Shown piece after piece: positions 34,294-42,411 of a stretch of DNA of 44,721 nucleotides (the stretch's first letter is position 1; every line of letters starts with the position of its first letter). The position numbers and the translations under genes were made by a program. A model generated the notes under the pieces. The model saw only the letters and a program-made list of their open reading frames with translations. It had not been told where the DNA came from and made no database searches. The DNA is from Wenzhouxiangella sp. XN79A (GTDB lineage: Bacteria; Pseudomonadota; Gammaproteobacteria; Xanthomonadales; Wenzhouxiangellaceae), in NCBI RefSeq assembly GCF_012272825.1, contig NZ_JAAWWS010000124.1, positions 1 to 44,721 on the forward strand. The letters are read 5' to 3'.

Positions 34294-34572
34294 TCAGCAG
34301 GCCCGGTCGACGACCGAGGCGTAGGGCAACTCGGTCACCGGCACGCGCCAGTGCTCCGGAACCCCGGCCTGGAGCAGGCCGACCGGGTCCAGTCGCTGTG
34401 GTGATGAACGCAGCTCGGCGTTGTCGATCGACGCCGCGGGTCGGCCGGCGCCGGTCGCCGGATCGATCGGCAATGCGGCGGCCGGCGCCGTGTCGGGCGA
34501 TGGCATCCGGACGATCGCCAGTGCAGCGATCAACAGCAGCATTTCGAAGCGGTGTTCCTGGCTGGGTTTCAT
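34294..34572 (-). CDS. Hypothetical small protein with N-terminal hydrophobic segment
   Basis: A possible 92-residue product, not recognised. It has a short hydrophobic stretch (MLLLIAALAIV, about 11–21) after a basic start (MKPSQEHRF). A Pro/Ala-rich middle and a C-terminal segment HWRVPVTELPYASVVDRAC follow. AGGA is 8 nt before the ATG at 34572. It converges on ybiI with six bases between the stops and diverges from the phoD-like gene. The reading frame is short enough that it could be non-coding in a high-GC genome; the good ribosome binding site and tidy ending favour a real gene. Confidence 0.5.
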   Translation of the reverse strand: MKPSQEHRFEMLLLIAALAIVRMPSPDTAPAAALPIDPATGAGRPAASIDNAELRSSPQRLDPVGLLQAGVPEHWRVPVTELPYASVVDRAC

Positions 34573-34728
34573 TGGCGGGTTCCTGTTCCTGGTCCGGCTG
34601 CGCGTGCTCGAACCGGTACAGACCGGCCAATGGCCGAATCGATTGCACAACGGTTCGCCGGCCCGGTCGGGTCGCGCCGGCATTCAAGGGCAGTATCCTT
34701 GACCCCCGGCCCACATCAGGAAATGTTC

Positions 34729-36060
34729 ATGCTCCTTCGCTGGCTTTCTTTCGCGTTGCTCGTCACCCTTTCCGCGGCGGCCCAGGCCCAGCAGGTCGTG
34801 GCCGGTCCGATGCCCGGCCATTCGGCGATGCGCGCCGTTCAGGTCTGGATCCAGACCGACGCGGAAGCCGAGGTTCGGCTGGCCTATCGTCCGGTCGGTA
34901 GCGCAGGTGATGACCGGGTCAGCGAGGCCGTGGTCACCGATGCCGCCATGGCCCACGCCGCGGAGATCGACGTGACCGGCCTGGAGCCGGGCACCGTCTA
35001 TGAATACCGCGTCCTGCTCGACGGCACGGCGCAGGCCGCCGACCAGCCGCTGCGGTTCCGGACCCAGCCGCTTTGGCAATGGCGCGAGGACCCGCCGGAC
35101 TTCAGCTTTGCGCTGGGTTCGTGTTCCTACGTCAACGATCCGCCGTATGATCGCCCGGGTCGTCCGTACGGCGGCGAGTACCAGATCTACGATGCAATCG
35201 CCGAGACCGACCCGGACTTCATGATCTGGCTCGGCGACAACGTCTATTACCGCGAAGTCGACTGGGATTCGCCGTGGGCAATGGTGCAGCGCTTCAGCCA
35301 TGCCCGCCAGCTGCCGGAGATGCAGCGCCTGCTGCGCTCGACGCACCATTTCGCGACCTGGGACGACCACGACTACGGTCCGAACAACGCCGACCGCAGC
35401 TACGCACTGCGCGACACCGCCAAGGCGGTGTTCGATGCGTTCTGGCCCAATCCGCCGTTCTCCGGCGCCGGGGGCGGGGGCGTGATGAACTACTTCGAGT
35501 GGCACGATGCCGGCTTCTTCCTGCTCGACAACCGGTTCTTCCGCTCGGCCAACGACCGCGTGACCGGCGAGCGCACGATCCTGGGTCGCGACCAGGTCGA
35601 GTGGCTGATCGACGCGCTGAAGAAGAGCAACGCGACCTTCAAGTTCGTCGTCATCGGCGGCCAGTTCATCAACAGCGCCGAGTTGTTCGAGAACTACATC
35701 GCGCTGGCGCCCGGCGAGCGACGCGAGATCCTCGACCGACTGGCGGCCGAGGACATTCCGGGCGTGGTGTTCCTGACCGGCGACCGGCACCATTCGGTGC
35801 TGCTGAAGATGGATCGGCGGGGCGACTACCCGCTCCATGACTGGACCGTATCGCCGCTGACCGCGGGGCCGAGTTCGCCGCGAGACGGAGAAGGGCAGTA
35901 TCGCGTCGAGGGCAGCCTGTACACCGATCGCAACTTCGGGCGCGTCGAGATCAGCGGGCCGCGCGATGACCGCGTGGCGACCCTGGTCCTGCACGACAGC
36001 GACGGCGAGGAGCGCTACCGCTACACCATTCGAGCCAACGACCTCAGAAGCGGCTCCTGA
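34729..36060 (+). CDS. PhoD-like alkaline phosphatase/phosphodiesterase
   Basis: A 443-residue exported metallophosphoesterase of the PhoD family, expected to release phosphate from monoesters or diesters with Fe/Ca or similar metals. Residues 1–20 are a signal peptide (LLRWLSFALLVTLSAAAQAQ) without an obvious twin-arginine motif, unusual for classical PhoD. A fibronectin-like N-terminal domain (about 22–110) ends in GLEPGTVYEYRV. Metal-site motifs are GDN (169–171), WDDHDYG (211–217), GGQF and TGDRHHS (350–356). I chose the ATG at 34729 because AGGA is 7 nt away; the ATG at 34723 touches that site. A decayed pirin gene follows 36 nt later. Confidence 0.88.
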   Translation: MLLRWLSFALLVTLSAAAQAQQVVAGPMPGHSAMRAVQVWIQTDAEAEVRLAYRPVGSAGDDRVSEAVVTDAAMAHAAEIDVTGLEPGTVYEYRVLLDGTAQAADQPLRFRTQPLWQWREDPPDFSFALGSCSYVNDPPYDRPGRPYGGEYQIYDAIAETDPDFMIWLGDNVYYREVDWDSPWAMVQRFSHARQLPEMQRLLRSTHHFATWDDHDYGPNNADRSYALRDTAKAVFDAFWPNPPFSGAGGGGVMNYFEWHDAGFFLLDNRFFRSANDRVTGERTILGRDQVEWLIDALKKSNATFKFVVIGGQFINSAELFENYIALAPGERREILDRLAAEDIPGVVFLTGDRHHSVLLKMDRRGDYPLHDWTVSPLTAGPSSPRDGEGQYRVEGSLYTDRNFGRVEISGPRDDRVATLVLHDSDGEERYRYTIRANDLRSGS

Positions 36061-36095
36061 GCGCAACGGCCTGCCCGGGCGCGCGGCTGGATGCC

Positions 36096-36521
36096 GTGGC
36101 CGATCCGATCAGCGGCGTCGATCAGGTCATCGTTCCGCGCAGCAGCGACATCGACGGCTTCGAGGTCGCCCGAGTGCTGGCCAGCCGCGAGCGGCGGATG
36201 GTCGGGCCGTTCGTGTCGTTCGATCGGATGGGGCCGGGCGAATTCATGCCGGGCCGCGATCCGGACGTCCGGCCGGGGCCCTCGAATCGCCTGCGGGCGC
36301 TCGCCCCGGGCTGACGGTCGCACTCGAGGCGGATTCACCCGTTCACTTGATGGTGCCCGGTGGCGAACCGATGGACGACCCGCGGTTTCCCCTGGTGGAA
36401 GTCCGTGGTCTCGACACCGGAACGGAACCATGAAGCCCGGTCGGATCGGCAGGCCGGTCGCTTCGCGCCGGTCCCCGGCGCTGAGGAGCGGATCCCGCTC
36501 CCGGATCTTCCGGGGTTCTGA
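36096..36521 (+). pseudogene. Pirin pseudogene with large internal deletion and frameshifts
   Basis: Three fragments of a pirin (cupin-fold) protein lie in order. From a GTG at 36096 the frame reads VDQVIVPRSSDIDGFEVARV, then SRERRMVGPFVSFDRMGP and PDVRPG, which is the pirin N-terminus; it stops at 36314. In another frame, 36309–36390 reads LTVALEADSPVHLMVPGGEP and DDPRF, the pirin C-terminal barrel. After a one-base shift in the C-run near 36389–36392 the first frame resumes with WWKSVVSTPERN and AGRFAPVPGAEERIPLPD, ending at TGA 36519. About 150–170 central residues, including all metal-binding histidines expected after DVRP, are missing. The remnant is about half the normal gene length. 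Confidence 0.85.
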
Positions 36522-36637
36522 GCGGCCGGACTGCACCCGGATGACGTTTCCTCGAATTCGCGCGTCGAAAACGGCCCCGGTGATCGGCTGATCGATGGAC
36601 CGCGCGCTCATATATCAGCACCTGCTAAACTAAGAGT

Positions 36638-36982
36638 ATGCGTCCCGACCGCCTGCTTCCGACTCCGATGCTCGCCGCGCTGCTCGCGGTACTGCTGCTG
36701 CGCGCCCTGGTGCCGGCCGGCTTCATGCCCGGCAGCGACGGCTGGGTTCAGCTCTGCAGTCTGGATGGCGCACGCTGGGTGCTCGATGCCGATGGAGCGT
36801 CGTCCTCGCAGGATCGCTGCTTCTGGGACCAGGCCTTGACCAGCGCTGTCCTGCCGGATCTCGCACGTCTTTCCATCGACGCTTCGTTCCCGGGCGCTTC
36901 GCCTGTCGGGCGGCCATCCGCTCCGGCAGCGACGTGCCCTGCCTCGGGTCCGCCGGCGCGGGCCTCTCCTTCCTGCGCCTGA
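36638..36982 (+). CDS. DUF2946-like small exported protein
   Basis: A 114-residue protein with an N-terminal hydrophobic helix (MLAALLAVLLLRALVPAGFMP, about 11–31) and a cysteine-containing segment (VQLCSLDGARW, later DRCFW). The LRALVPAGFMPGSDG stretch followed by a Cys is the pattern of DUF2946 proteins. These are commonly encoded beside TonB-dependent copper receptors, and one follows here after 115 nt. A role in copper handling is inferred from that context only. The leader upstream (about 36608–36636) is AT-rich for this genome, with TAAACT at 36626–36631 as a possible -10 element. Confidence 0.7.
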   Translation: MRPDRLLPTPMLAALLAVLLLRALVPAGFMPGSDGWVQLCSLDGARWVLDADGASSSQDRCFWDQALTSAVLPDLARLSIDASFPGASPVGRPSAPAATCPASGPPARASPSCA

Positions 36983-37097
36983 TTCAGTCCACCGGCCCGT
37001 TCTCGGGCCTACCCGATTGATGTGAATCGCGACAAGCGCAGCCCGGCGGGCCGTTCCTGCCGGCGGCGACCCGCGTTGCCAAAGGAGAACCCGAACC

Positions 37098-39224
37098 ATG
37101 TACCCGTGCTCGTTGCGTGCCGTCACCCGCAAGGTGGTGGTCGCTGTTTTCATTCTGACGCTGTCGGCGACCCAATCCAGTGGGGCGGCCGATTCTCCTT
37201 CGGAGCCCCCGGTATCGGCGGCACAGGGCCGACCCACGGCGGCCGATCGGCACGAACTACTCGAACTGGACGACATCGAGGTCGAGCAGCCACCGCTGAC
37301 ATCGACGACACGGATTCTGGATCAGGCGGAGCAGGGGCCGGCGCGAGAGCTGGCCGACTGGTTGCGCGATATCGCCGGTGTATCGGGATCCCGCATGGGC
37401 GGCCACGGGACCGATCCGGCCATTCGCGGGCTGGCGCTGGATCGCATCAATGTCCTGATCGACGGGGCCCGGGTCGAAGGGGCCTGTCCCAATCGCATGG
37501 ATCCGGCCAGCGCCTATGCATCGCGCGCCGGCACCGATCGAGTCGAGGTGGTGCGCGGGCTGAGTACGCTGGAGGAAGCCAGCGGTCCGGGCGGCACGGT
37601 CCGGGTAATCCGGGATACGCCCCGCTTTCTGCAAGGTGAACCTGCCCGCCTCGAGATCGATGCGGGGTATCGAGACAACGGCGGCGGGATGGAGCTTTCG
37701 ATCGACCATGCGTCGGGCTCGCCGGCCGGGTTCGTTCGCTTGTTCGCGAATCGCAGCGAGGCCGATAACTACACCGACGGCGGTGGCGTCGAGGTTCGAT
37801 CGGGATTCGAAGACACCGGCGCCGGCGCCGAGTTCGGCTGGACGCCGGACGACGGCCAGCGGCTGACGGTCAGCGTCGAGCAGCGGCGGTTGCGCGATGT
37901 CCTGTTCGCGGGTGCCGGCATGGATTCTCCGGCATCCGACGCGACCCTGTGGCGTGCGGCCTGGAACCGGGACCAGGCGGGCCCCTTCCGCAAGCTGCAA
38001 CTGGCCGTGGATCGCTCCGAGATCGACCATGTCATGGACAATTACTCGCTGCGTGCCCCGTCCGAACCGACGATGCGACTGCGCGCACCGTCGAGTTCCG
38101 ACAACTCCGGTCTGCGCCTGCGTGCGGAGCTTCCGTTCGAACGCGGCGCGTTGCGCGCTGGGGTGGAACTGCGCGATACCGAACGCAGTGCACGACGCAT
38201 CAACGATGCGACCGACAGTCTGCAGTCCGTCCTGTGGCCGGACGTCGGAATCGCCCGACGGGGCGCATTCGTGGAATGGCGGGGTGCCGAGGCGCGCGAT
38301 GCGGGCTGGACCGTCGGAGTCCGCTATGACCGCGTTCGTGTGCAGGCCGATGCGGTCGATCTTCAGCCGGCCGGAGCGATGCGCTCACCTTCGGCTCTGT
38401 ACCGCATCTACTACGGCGTCGACGGCCTGGATTCCGTCACCGAGGATCACCTGGGCGGCCTGATCCGATATGTTCGGCCGGTGGCGGGCGGTCGCGTGTA
38501 CGTGGTGGCTTCCCGATCGTTCCGAACGGCCGATGCCACCGAGCGCTTCATTGCCTCCAATCGACCGATGCCCTCGATGCGCTGGGTCGGCAACCCGACG
38601 CTGGAGCCCGAGCGTCACGACCAGATCGAGCTGGGCTGGCAGATCGATCGCCGGCGCTGGGGACTGGAGTTCTCCGTGTTCGAAAACCGCGTGGAAGACT
38701 ACATTCTGCGGGATCGATTCGGCGCGCCGGGCAACAACGCTACCGTCTACCGCAATATCGATGCACGGCTGCGCGGCGGTGAACTGGCCGGGGAACTCCG
38801 CAGTGGGTCCGGCTGGATGGCAGGGTTCGATCTCGGCTATGTGCGAGCCACCAATCGCACGGAAGGTCGCCCGATCGCGCAGACGCCGCCGCTGGAAGGG
38901 TCGCTCCGAATCGAACGCCAGCAAGCAGGAACCGGCTTCGGGCTTCGCCTGCGGGCCGCGGCCCGGCAGACGCGAGTCGATGACGATCCATTGACCGGCA
39001 GCGGGCTGGATGCCGGTCCGACGGCGGGATGGTCGGTGTTCGATGTGTACGTATCCCGCGATCTCGGCCGCTCCTGGCAGCTTCGTGCCGGGATCGACAA
39101 CCTGTTCGATCGGGAGTATGCGCAGCACCTCAATCGGTCCAGTGCCTTCGACGCCACGCAGCTGCGTGTCAATGAACCGGGCCGGGCCGTCTGGATGGCG
39201 CTGGGTTATCGAAACGGGCTGTAA
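37098..39224 (+). CDS. TonB-dependent copper receptor (OprC/NosA type)
   Basis: A 708-residue outer-membrane receptor, expected to import copper using TonB energy. A signal peptide (about 1–31) is followed by the plug (about 65–175; VSGSRMGGHGTDPAIRGLA, DRINVLIDGARVEGACPNRM) and a 22-strand barrel ending with the hydrophobic strand RAVWMALGYRNGL. The four copper ligands described for Pseudomonas OprC appear conserved: a CxxxM pair at C130/M134 (ACPNRMDP) and an HxM pair at H311/M313 (DHVMDNYSL). NLFDREYAQHLNRSS near the end is also typical of this subfamily. It follows the DUF2946-like gene, a common pairing in copper loci. Confidence 0.9.
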   Translation: MYPCSLRAVTRKVVVAVFILTLSATQSSGAADSPSEPPVSAAQGRPTAADRHELLELDDIEVEQPPLTSTTRILDQAEQGPARELADWLRDIAGVSGSRMGGHGTDPAIRGLALDRINVLIDGARVEGACPNRMDPASAYASRAGTDRVEVVRGLSTLEEASGPGGTVRVIRDTPRFLQGEPARLEIDAGYRDNGGGMELSIDHASGSPAGFVRLFANRSEADNYTDGGGVEVRSGFEDTGAGAEFGWTPDDGQRLTVSVEQRRLRDVLFAGAGMDSPASDATLWRAAWNRDQAGPFRKLQLAVDRSEIDHVMDNYSLRAPSEPTMRLRAPSSSDNSGLRLRAELPFERGALRAGVELRDTERSARRINDATDSLQSVLWPDVGIARRGAFVEWRGAEARDAGWTVGVRYDRVRVQADAVDLQPAGAMRSPSALYRIYYGVDGLDSVTEDHLGGLIRYVRPVAGGRVYVVASRSFRTADATERFIASNRPMPSMRWVGNPTLEPERHDQIELGWQIDRRRWGLEFSVFENRVEDYILRDRFGAPGNNATVYRNIDARLRGGELAGELRSGSGWMAGFDLGYVRATNRTEGRPIAQTPPLEGSLRIERQQAGTGFGLRLRAAARQTRVDDDPLTGSGLDAGPTAGWSVFDVYVSRDLGRSWQLRAGIDNLFDREYAQHLNRSSAFDATQLRVNEPGRAVWMALGYRNGL

Positions 39225-39242
39225 TGGGGCCGCGAGTGCGAG

Positions 39243-39977
39243 TCAGCGCAGGTGGTGGTGCGGCGTCAGGAACCACCAGGCGACCGAGAACACCAGGCCC
39301 AGCAGGCCGAGCCAGAACAGCCGGCGCCAGTCGCTGTCCATCGAGGCCAGGATCTGTGCGTGCTCCAGGTGCAGGGTCTCGCAGGCGCCGTTGCCGCGGT
39401 CGGTCCGGGTGGTGCTGGTGCCCCGGATGTAGCCGCCCGGCTGGCCGTATTCCGACAGGTAGCCGCGCAGGTGGACGATGTCGCCGACGCGCAGGTCGTC
39501 GATCACTGCCTGGATCCGCGGATCGGTGGTCAGCAGGTGATTGTTCGACAGCGCGTTCTGGTCGAAGGCCGCCCAGGCATCCCGGTCGTTGGTCTTGAAG
39601 TTGCAGGTGAACTCCAGGTTCCAGAACTTGAACCGGTTCAGGTCGAGGTCGGTCGCGTTGGGGCCCCAGACCACGCAGACGTCGGCGACGTTGATGTAAT
39701 CGTTCCAGCGTTCGTGCAGGCCGATGCCGGGCCGGAAGCGCTTGAACGACACCACCAGTCCGGTCAGTTCGTAGGCGTAGAGCGGCTGGACCCGGTAATC
39801 GACGTCGTTGGCTCGCGCCATGAACGCCGGCCGCTCGACCGCGACCTGGCGCGGCGGCTCGGCCAGCGCCGGATCCCAGGGCAGGACCTCGGAGAACGCG
39901 TTGCGGTTCCACCAGGCCAGCGCGGTCACGACCAGTGCGCTGAAGAACAGGGTGGCGATCAGGTGTTTGCGTCGCAT
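39243..39977 (-). CDS. Uncharacterised membrane-anchored protein
   Basis: I do not recognise a named family for this 244-residue protein, although its layout looks like one I have seen as hypothetical in other proteobacteria. A basic start and membrane segment (MRRKHLIATLFFSALVVTALAWW) precede a soluble region. That region contains YRVQPLYAYELTGLVVSFKRF, CVVWGPNATDLDLNRFKFWN, FDQNALSNNHLL and VHLRGYLSEYGQPGGYIRGT. A second membrane segment lies at about 223–238 and the tail is HHHLR. The soluble part has three cysteines and an OB-like or SH3-like beta-rich character. It lies tail-to-tail with the copper receptor (18 nt apart) and head-to-head with the S9 peptidase. Start ATG 39977 is chosen for the signal-like N-terminus; no clear ribosome binding site precedes it. 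Confidence 0.8.
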   Translation of the reverse strand: MRRKHLIATLFFSALVVTALAWWNRNAFSEVLPWDPALAEPPRQVAVERPAFMARANDVDYRVQPLYAYELTGLVVSFKRFRPGIGLHERWNDYINVADVCVVWGPNATDLDLNRFKFWNLEFTCNFKTNDRDAWAAFDQNALSNNHLLTTDPRIQAVIDDLRVGDIVHLRGYLSEYGQPGGYIRGTSTTRTDRGNGACETLHLEHAQILASMDSDWRRLFWLGLLGLVFSVAWWFLTPHHHLR

Positions 39978-40170
39978 CGGTACAGGACGTTGATCGGAAC
40001 GGTGAACAGGGATCGGGCTGGGCCCGGACAAGAATACCCCGGACCCTGCTCGGGTCGAGGTGCGCGCCGGGCGGGCGCGGCGGGCCGCGCAGGGCTTGCG
40101 TTAGTATAGACAGAACGCTCGATCGAACCGCCGGGCGCGGTTCGATCCTGATCCGGAACCAAGGAGATCG

Positions 40171-42246
40171 ATGAACATGAGGCGAGTCGAACCCATTCCC
40201 GCCGACCGGGCCCTGAACGGCGCGGGCCTCGGCCTGGTGACGCTGCTCTGCGCGGCGCTGTTGCTGGCCGTTGGGCCGGTGCATGCCGACGGCATGACGC
40301 TGGAGCAGATCGCCCGGCTCGAGCAGGTCGGCTCGGTCGAGGTCAGCCCCGACGGCGAACACATCGCCTACACCCGATCGGTGCCCCGGATTCCGGGCCA
40401 GGGCGAGGATGGCCCGGCCTGGAGCGAGCTGCACGTGATCGACGCCGGCGGGGAATCGCATGCGTTCATCACCGGCAAGGCATCGGTAGCGTCGATCGGA
40501 TGGACTCCGGACAGCCGCCACATCACCTTCCTCGCCAAGCGCGAGGGCGACGATGCCCGCCGCCTCTACGCCATCCCGGTGGACGGTGGAGAGGCTCGGG
40601 TGCTGGCCCGTCTCGAGACCGACGTGCTCGGCTACTCGTTCCATCCCGCCGGTAGCCAGGTGGCGCTGATCGCGTTCGAGCCGGACGACGAGGCGGTGAC
40701 CGCACTGGAAGAGCAGGGCTTCGACCAGAAGGTCTACGAAGAGGGCCTGAAGTTCCGCCGGCTCTGGATCGTCGATCTCGACGACGATCAGGCCCGGCCC
40801 CGCATGCTCGAGCTCGAAGCTTCGGTCCAGGCCGTGGCCTGGTCGCCGGCCGGCGACCGCCTGGCGATCCGGGTCACGCCGCGCGAACTGGTCGATGACA
40901 CCCTGATGTTCGCCCGCATCCGGATCATCGATCCGGCAGGCGAATCGATCGGCCGGATCGACAACCCCGGCAAGCTCGGCGATATGGCCTGGTCGCCGTC
41001 CGGGGACCACCTGGCGTTCATCGGCACCAACATCGTCAACGATCCGCGCGAAGGGCGGTTGCTGATCGCCGACCGCAACGGCGGTCCGTTCACCGACCTG
41101 CTGCCGGGCCTGAAGGGCCACGTCTGGCACCTGGCCTGGTTGAGTGACCGACGCCTGGCCTACATCGCACAGGAAGGTGTGGCCACGCGACTCGGTTCGC
41201 TGGCACCGGACGGGTCGAACCCGCTGGACCTGGCCGACCCCGGCCCGATCCTGACCGGTCTCTCGATCGGTCAATCGCGCATTGCGGTCACCGCCAGCTC
41301 GCCGACCCATCCCGATGAACTGCTCGAGCGCGCCGACGACGAGTGGCTCCGACGGACCGACTCCAACCCCTGGCTGGCCGACGTCGAGCTGGCCCGTCAG
41401 CAGGTGGTTCGTTACCCCGCTCGCGACGGACTGGAGATCGAAGGGCTCCTGATCTACCCGCTGGACTATCGGCCGGGCACCCGCTACCCGTTGATCCTGA
41501 CCGTCCACGGCGGGCCGGAAGCGCACTACTCGAACGGCTGGCTGACCCGCTACAACACGCCGGGCCAGCACGCTGCATCGGAAGGATTCTTCACCTTCTA
41601 CCCGAACTACCGCGGTTCGACCGGCCGCGGGGTGGAGTTCACCCTGACCAGTCAGGGCCGGCCGGCGATGGAGGAATTCGACGACCTGATCGACGGCGTC
41701 GACCACCTGATCGACGAAGGACTGGTCGACGGCGACCGGGTCGGCATCACCGGCGGTTCCTACGGTGGCTATGCAACGGCCTGGGGCGCGACCGTGTACT
41801 CCGAGCGCTTCGCAGCGGCAGTCATGAACGTCGGTCTGAGCGACCAGATTGCCGCCTTCGGTACCTCCGATATTCCCTGGGAATTCAATCTCGTGCACCT
41901 GCGCAAGTGGCCCTGGGAGGACTGGGAGCTGTTCCGGCAGGCCTCGCCGCTGTACCACGTGACCCGGGCTGCAACGCCGATCCTGATCCTGCACGGTGAT
42001 GCCGATCCGCGGGTCGATCCGACCCAGTCGCGGATGTTCTACCGCTTCCTGAAGCTGCAGGAGAACGCGCCGCCGGTCCGCCTGGTGCTGTATCCGGGCG
42101 AAGGCCACGGCAACCAGCGCGCCGCCAGCCGCTGGGATTATTCGCTGCGCCTGATGCGCTGGATGAAGCATTACCTGACCGGCGAGGGCGGCGAGCCGCC
42201 GCCGTACCGGGTCGACTATCGCCTGGCCGACACGTCGGACGAGTGA
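40171..42246 (+). CDS. Secreted S9 prolyl-oligopeptidase-family peptidase
   Basis: A 691-residue exported serine peptidase (or acylaminoacyl-peptidase). A signal peptide (about 1–39, ending PVHADG) is followed by a beta-propeller (about 45–390) made of WD/PD40-like blades such as VGSVEVSPDGEHIAYTRS and WSPSGDHLAFIG. The alpha/beta hydrolase domain has the catalytic triad S530 (GGSYGGY), D612 (HGDADPRVD) and H646 (GEGHGN), with the oxyanion stretch VHGGPEAHYSNGW. AAGGAG is 4 nt before the first ATG (40171) and 10 nt before the next in-frame ATG (40177); either can be the start. A terminator follows at 42252–42282. Confidence 0.93.
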   Translation: MNMRRVEPIPADRALNGAGLGLVTLLCAALLLAVGPVHADGMTLEQIARLEQVGSVEVSPDGEHIAYTRSVPRIPGQGEDGPAWSELHVIDAGGESHAFITGKASVASIGWTPDSRHITFLAKREGDDARRLYAIPVDGGEARVLARLETDVLGYSFHPAGSQVALIAFEPDDEAVTALEEQGFDQKVYEEGLKFRRLWIVDLDDDQARPRMLELEASVQAVAWSPAGDRLAIRVTPRELVDDTLMFARIRIIDPAGESIGRIDNPGKLGDMAWSPSGDHLAFIGTNIVNDPREGRLLIADRNGGPFTDLLPGLKGHVWHLAWLSDRRLAYIAQEGVATRLGSLAPDGSNPLDLADPGPILTGLSIGQSRIAVTASSPTHPDELLERADDEWLRRTDSNPWLADVELARQQVVRYPARDGLEIEGLLIYPLDYRPGTRYPLILTVHGGPEAHYSNGWLTRYNTPGQHAASEGFFTFYPNYRGSTGRGVEFTLTSQGRPAMEEFDDLIDGVDHLIDEGLVDGDRVGITGGSYGGYATAWGATVYSERFAAAVMNVGLSDQIAAFGTSDIPWEFNLVHLRKWPWEDWELFRQASPLYHVTRAATPILILHGDADPRVDPTQSRMFYRFLKLQENAPPVRLVLYPGEGHGNQRAASRWDYSLRLMRWMKHYLTGEGGEPPPYRVDYRLADTSDE

Positions 42247-42251
42247 CGGAG

Positions 42252-42282
42252 GCCCCGACGGAGGAATTCCGGCGGGGCTTTT
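42252..42282 (+). terminator. Terminator after S9 peptidase
   Basis: GCCCCG (42252–42257) pairs with CGGGGC (42273–42278) around an inner loop containing the palindrome GGAATTCC, followed by TTTT. It begins 6 nt after the stop codon. Confidence 0.8.
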
Positions 42283-42283
42283 G

Positions 42284-42312
42284 TTGACTTTTCATGAGCT
42301 TGAGCGTAGCTT
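42284..42312 (+). promoter_or_regulatory. Candidate pilB promoter
   Basis: TTGACT (42284–42289), a 17-nt spacer and TAGCTT (42307–42312) form a sigma-70-like pair with a good -35 and weak -10. It starts directly after the S9 terminator and 100 nt before pilB. No sigma-54 site (TGGCAC…TTGC) is visible, although pil genes often use one. Confidence 0.35.
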
Positions 42313-42411
42313 CTGATCTTCTCGCGCAGACAGGGCCCGTGGATCGGTGTATCCTGCGGCTGTTGCGGCCCCTGCGCGGGGCCATTCGCGTACTGAACGG
42401 GGCTCGACCGC

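Noticed and set aside
34029-34901. Long + strand frame crossing ybiI and the phoD-like gene start
   Set aside because: It overlaps ybiI and the phoD-like gene, both recognisable from their own motifs, and its Arg/Pro/Gly-rich product resembles no protein.
42283-42411. Sigma-54 promoter for pilB
   Set aside because: No TGGCAC…TTGC element could be found; only a weak sigma-70-like pair is visible.
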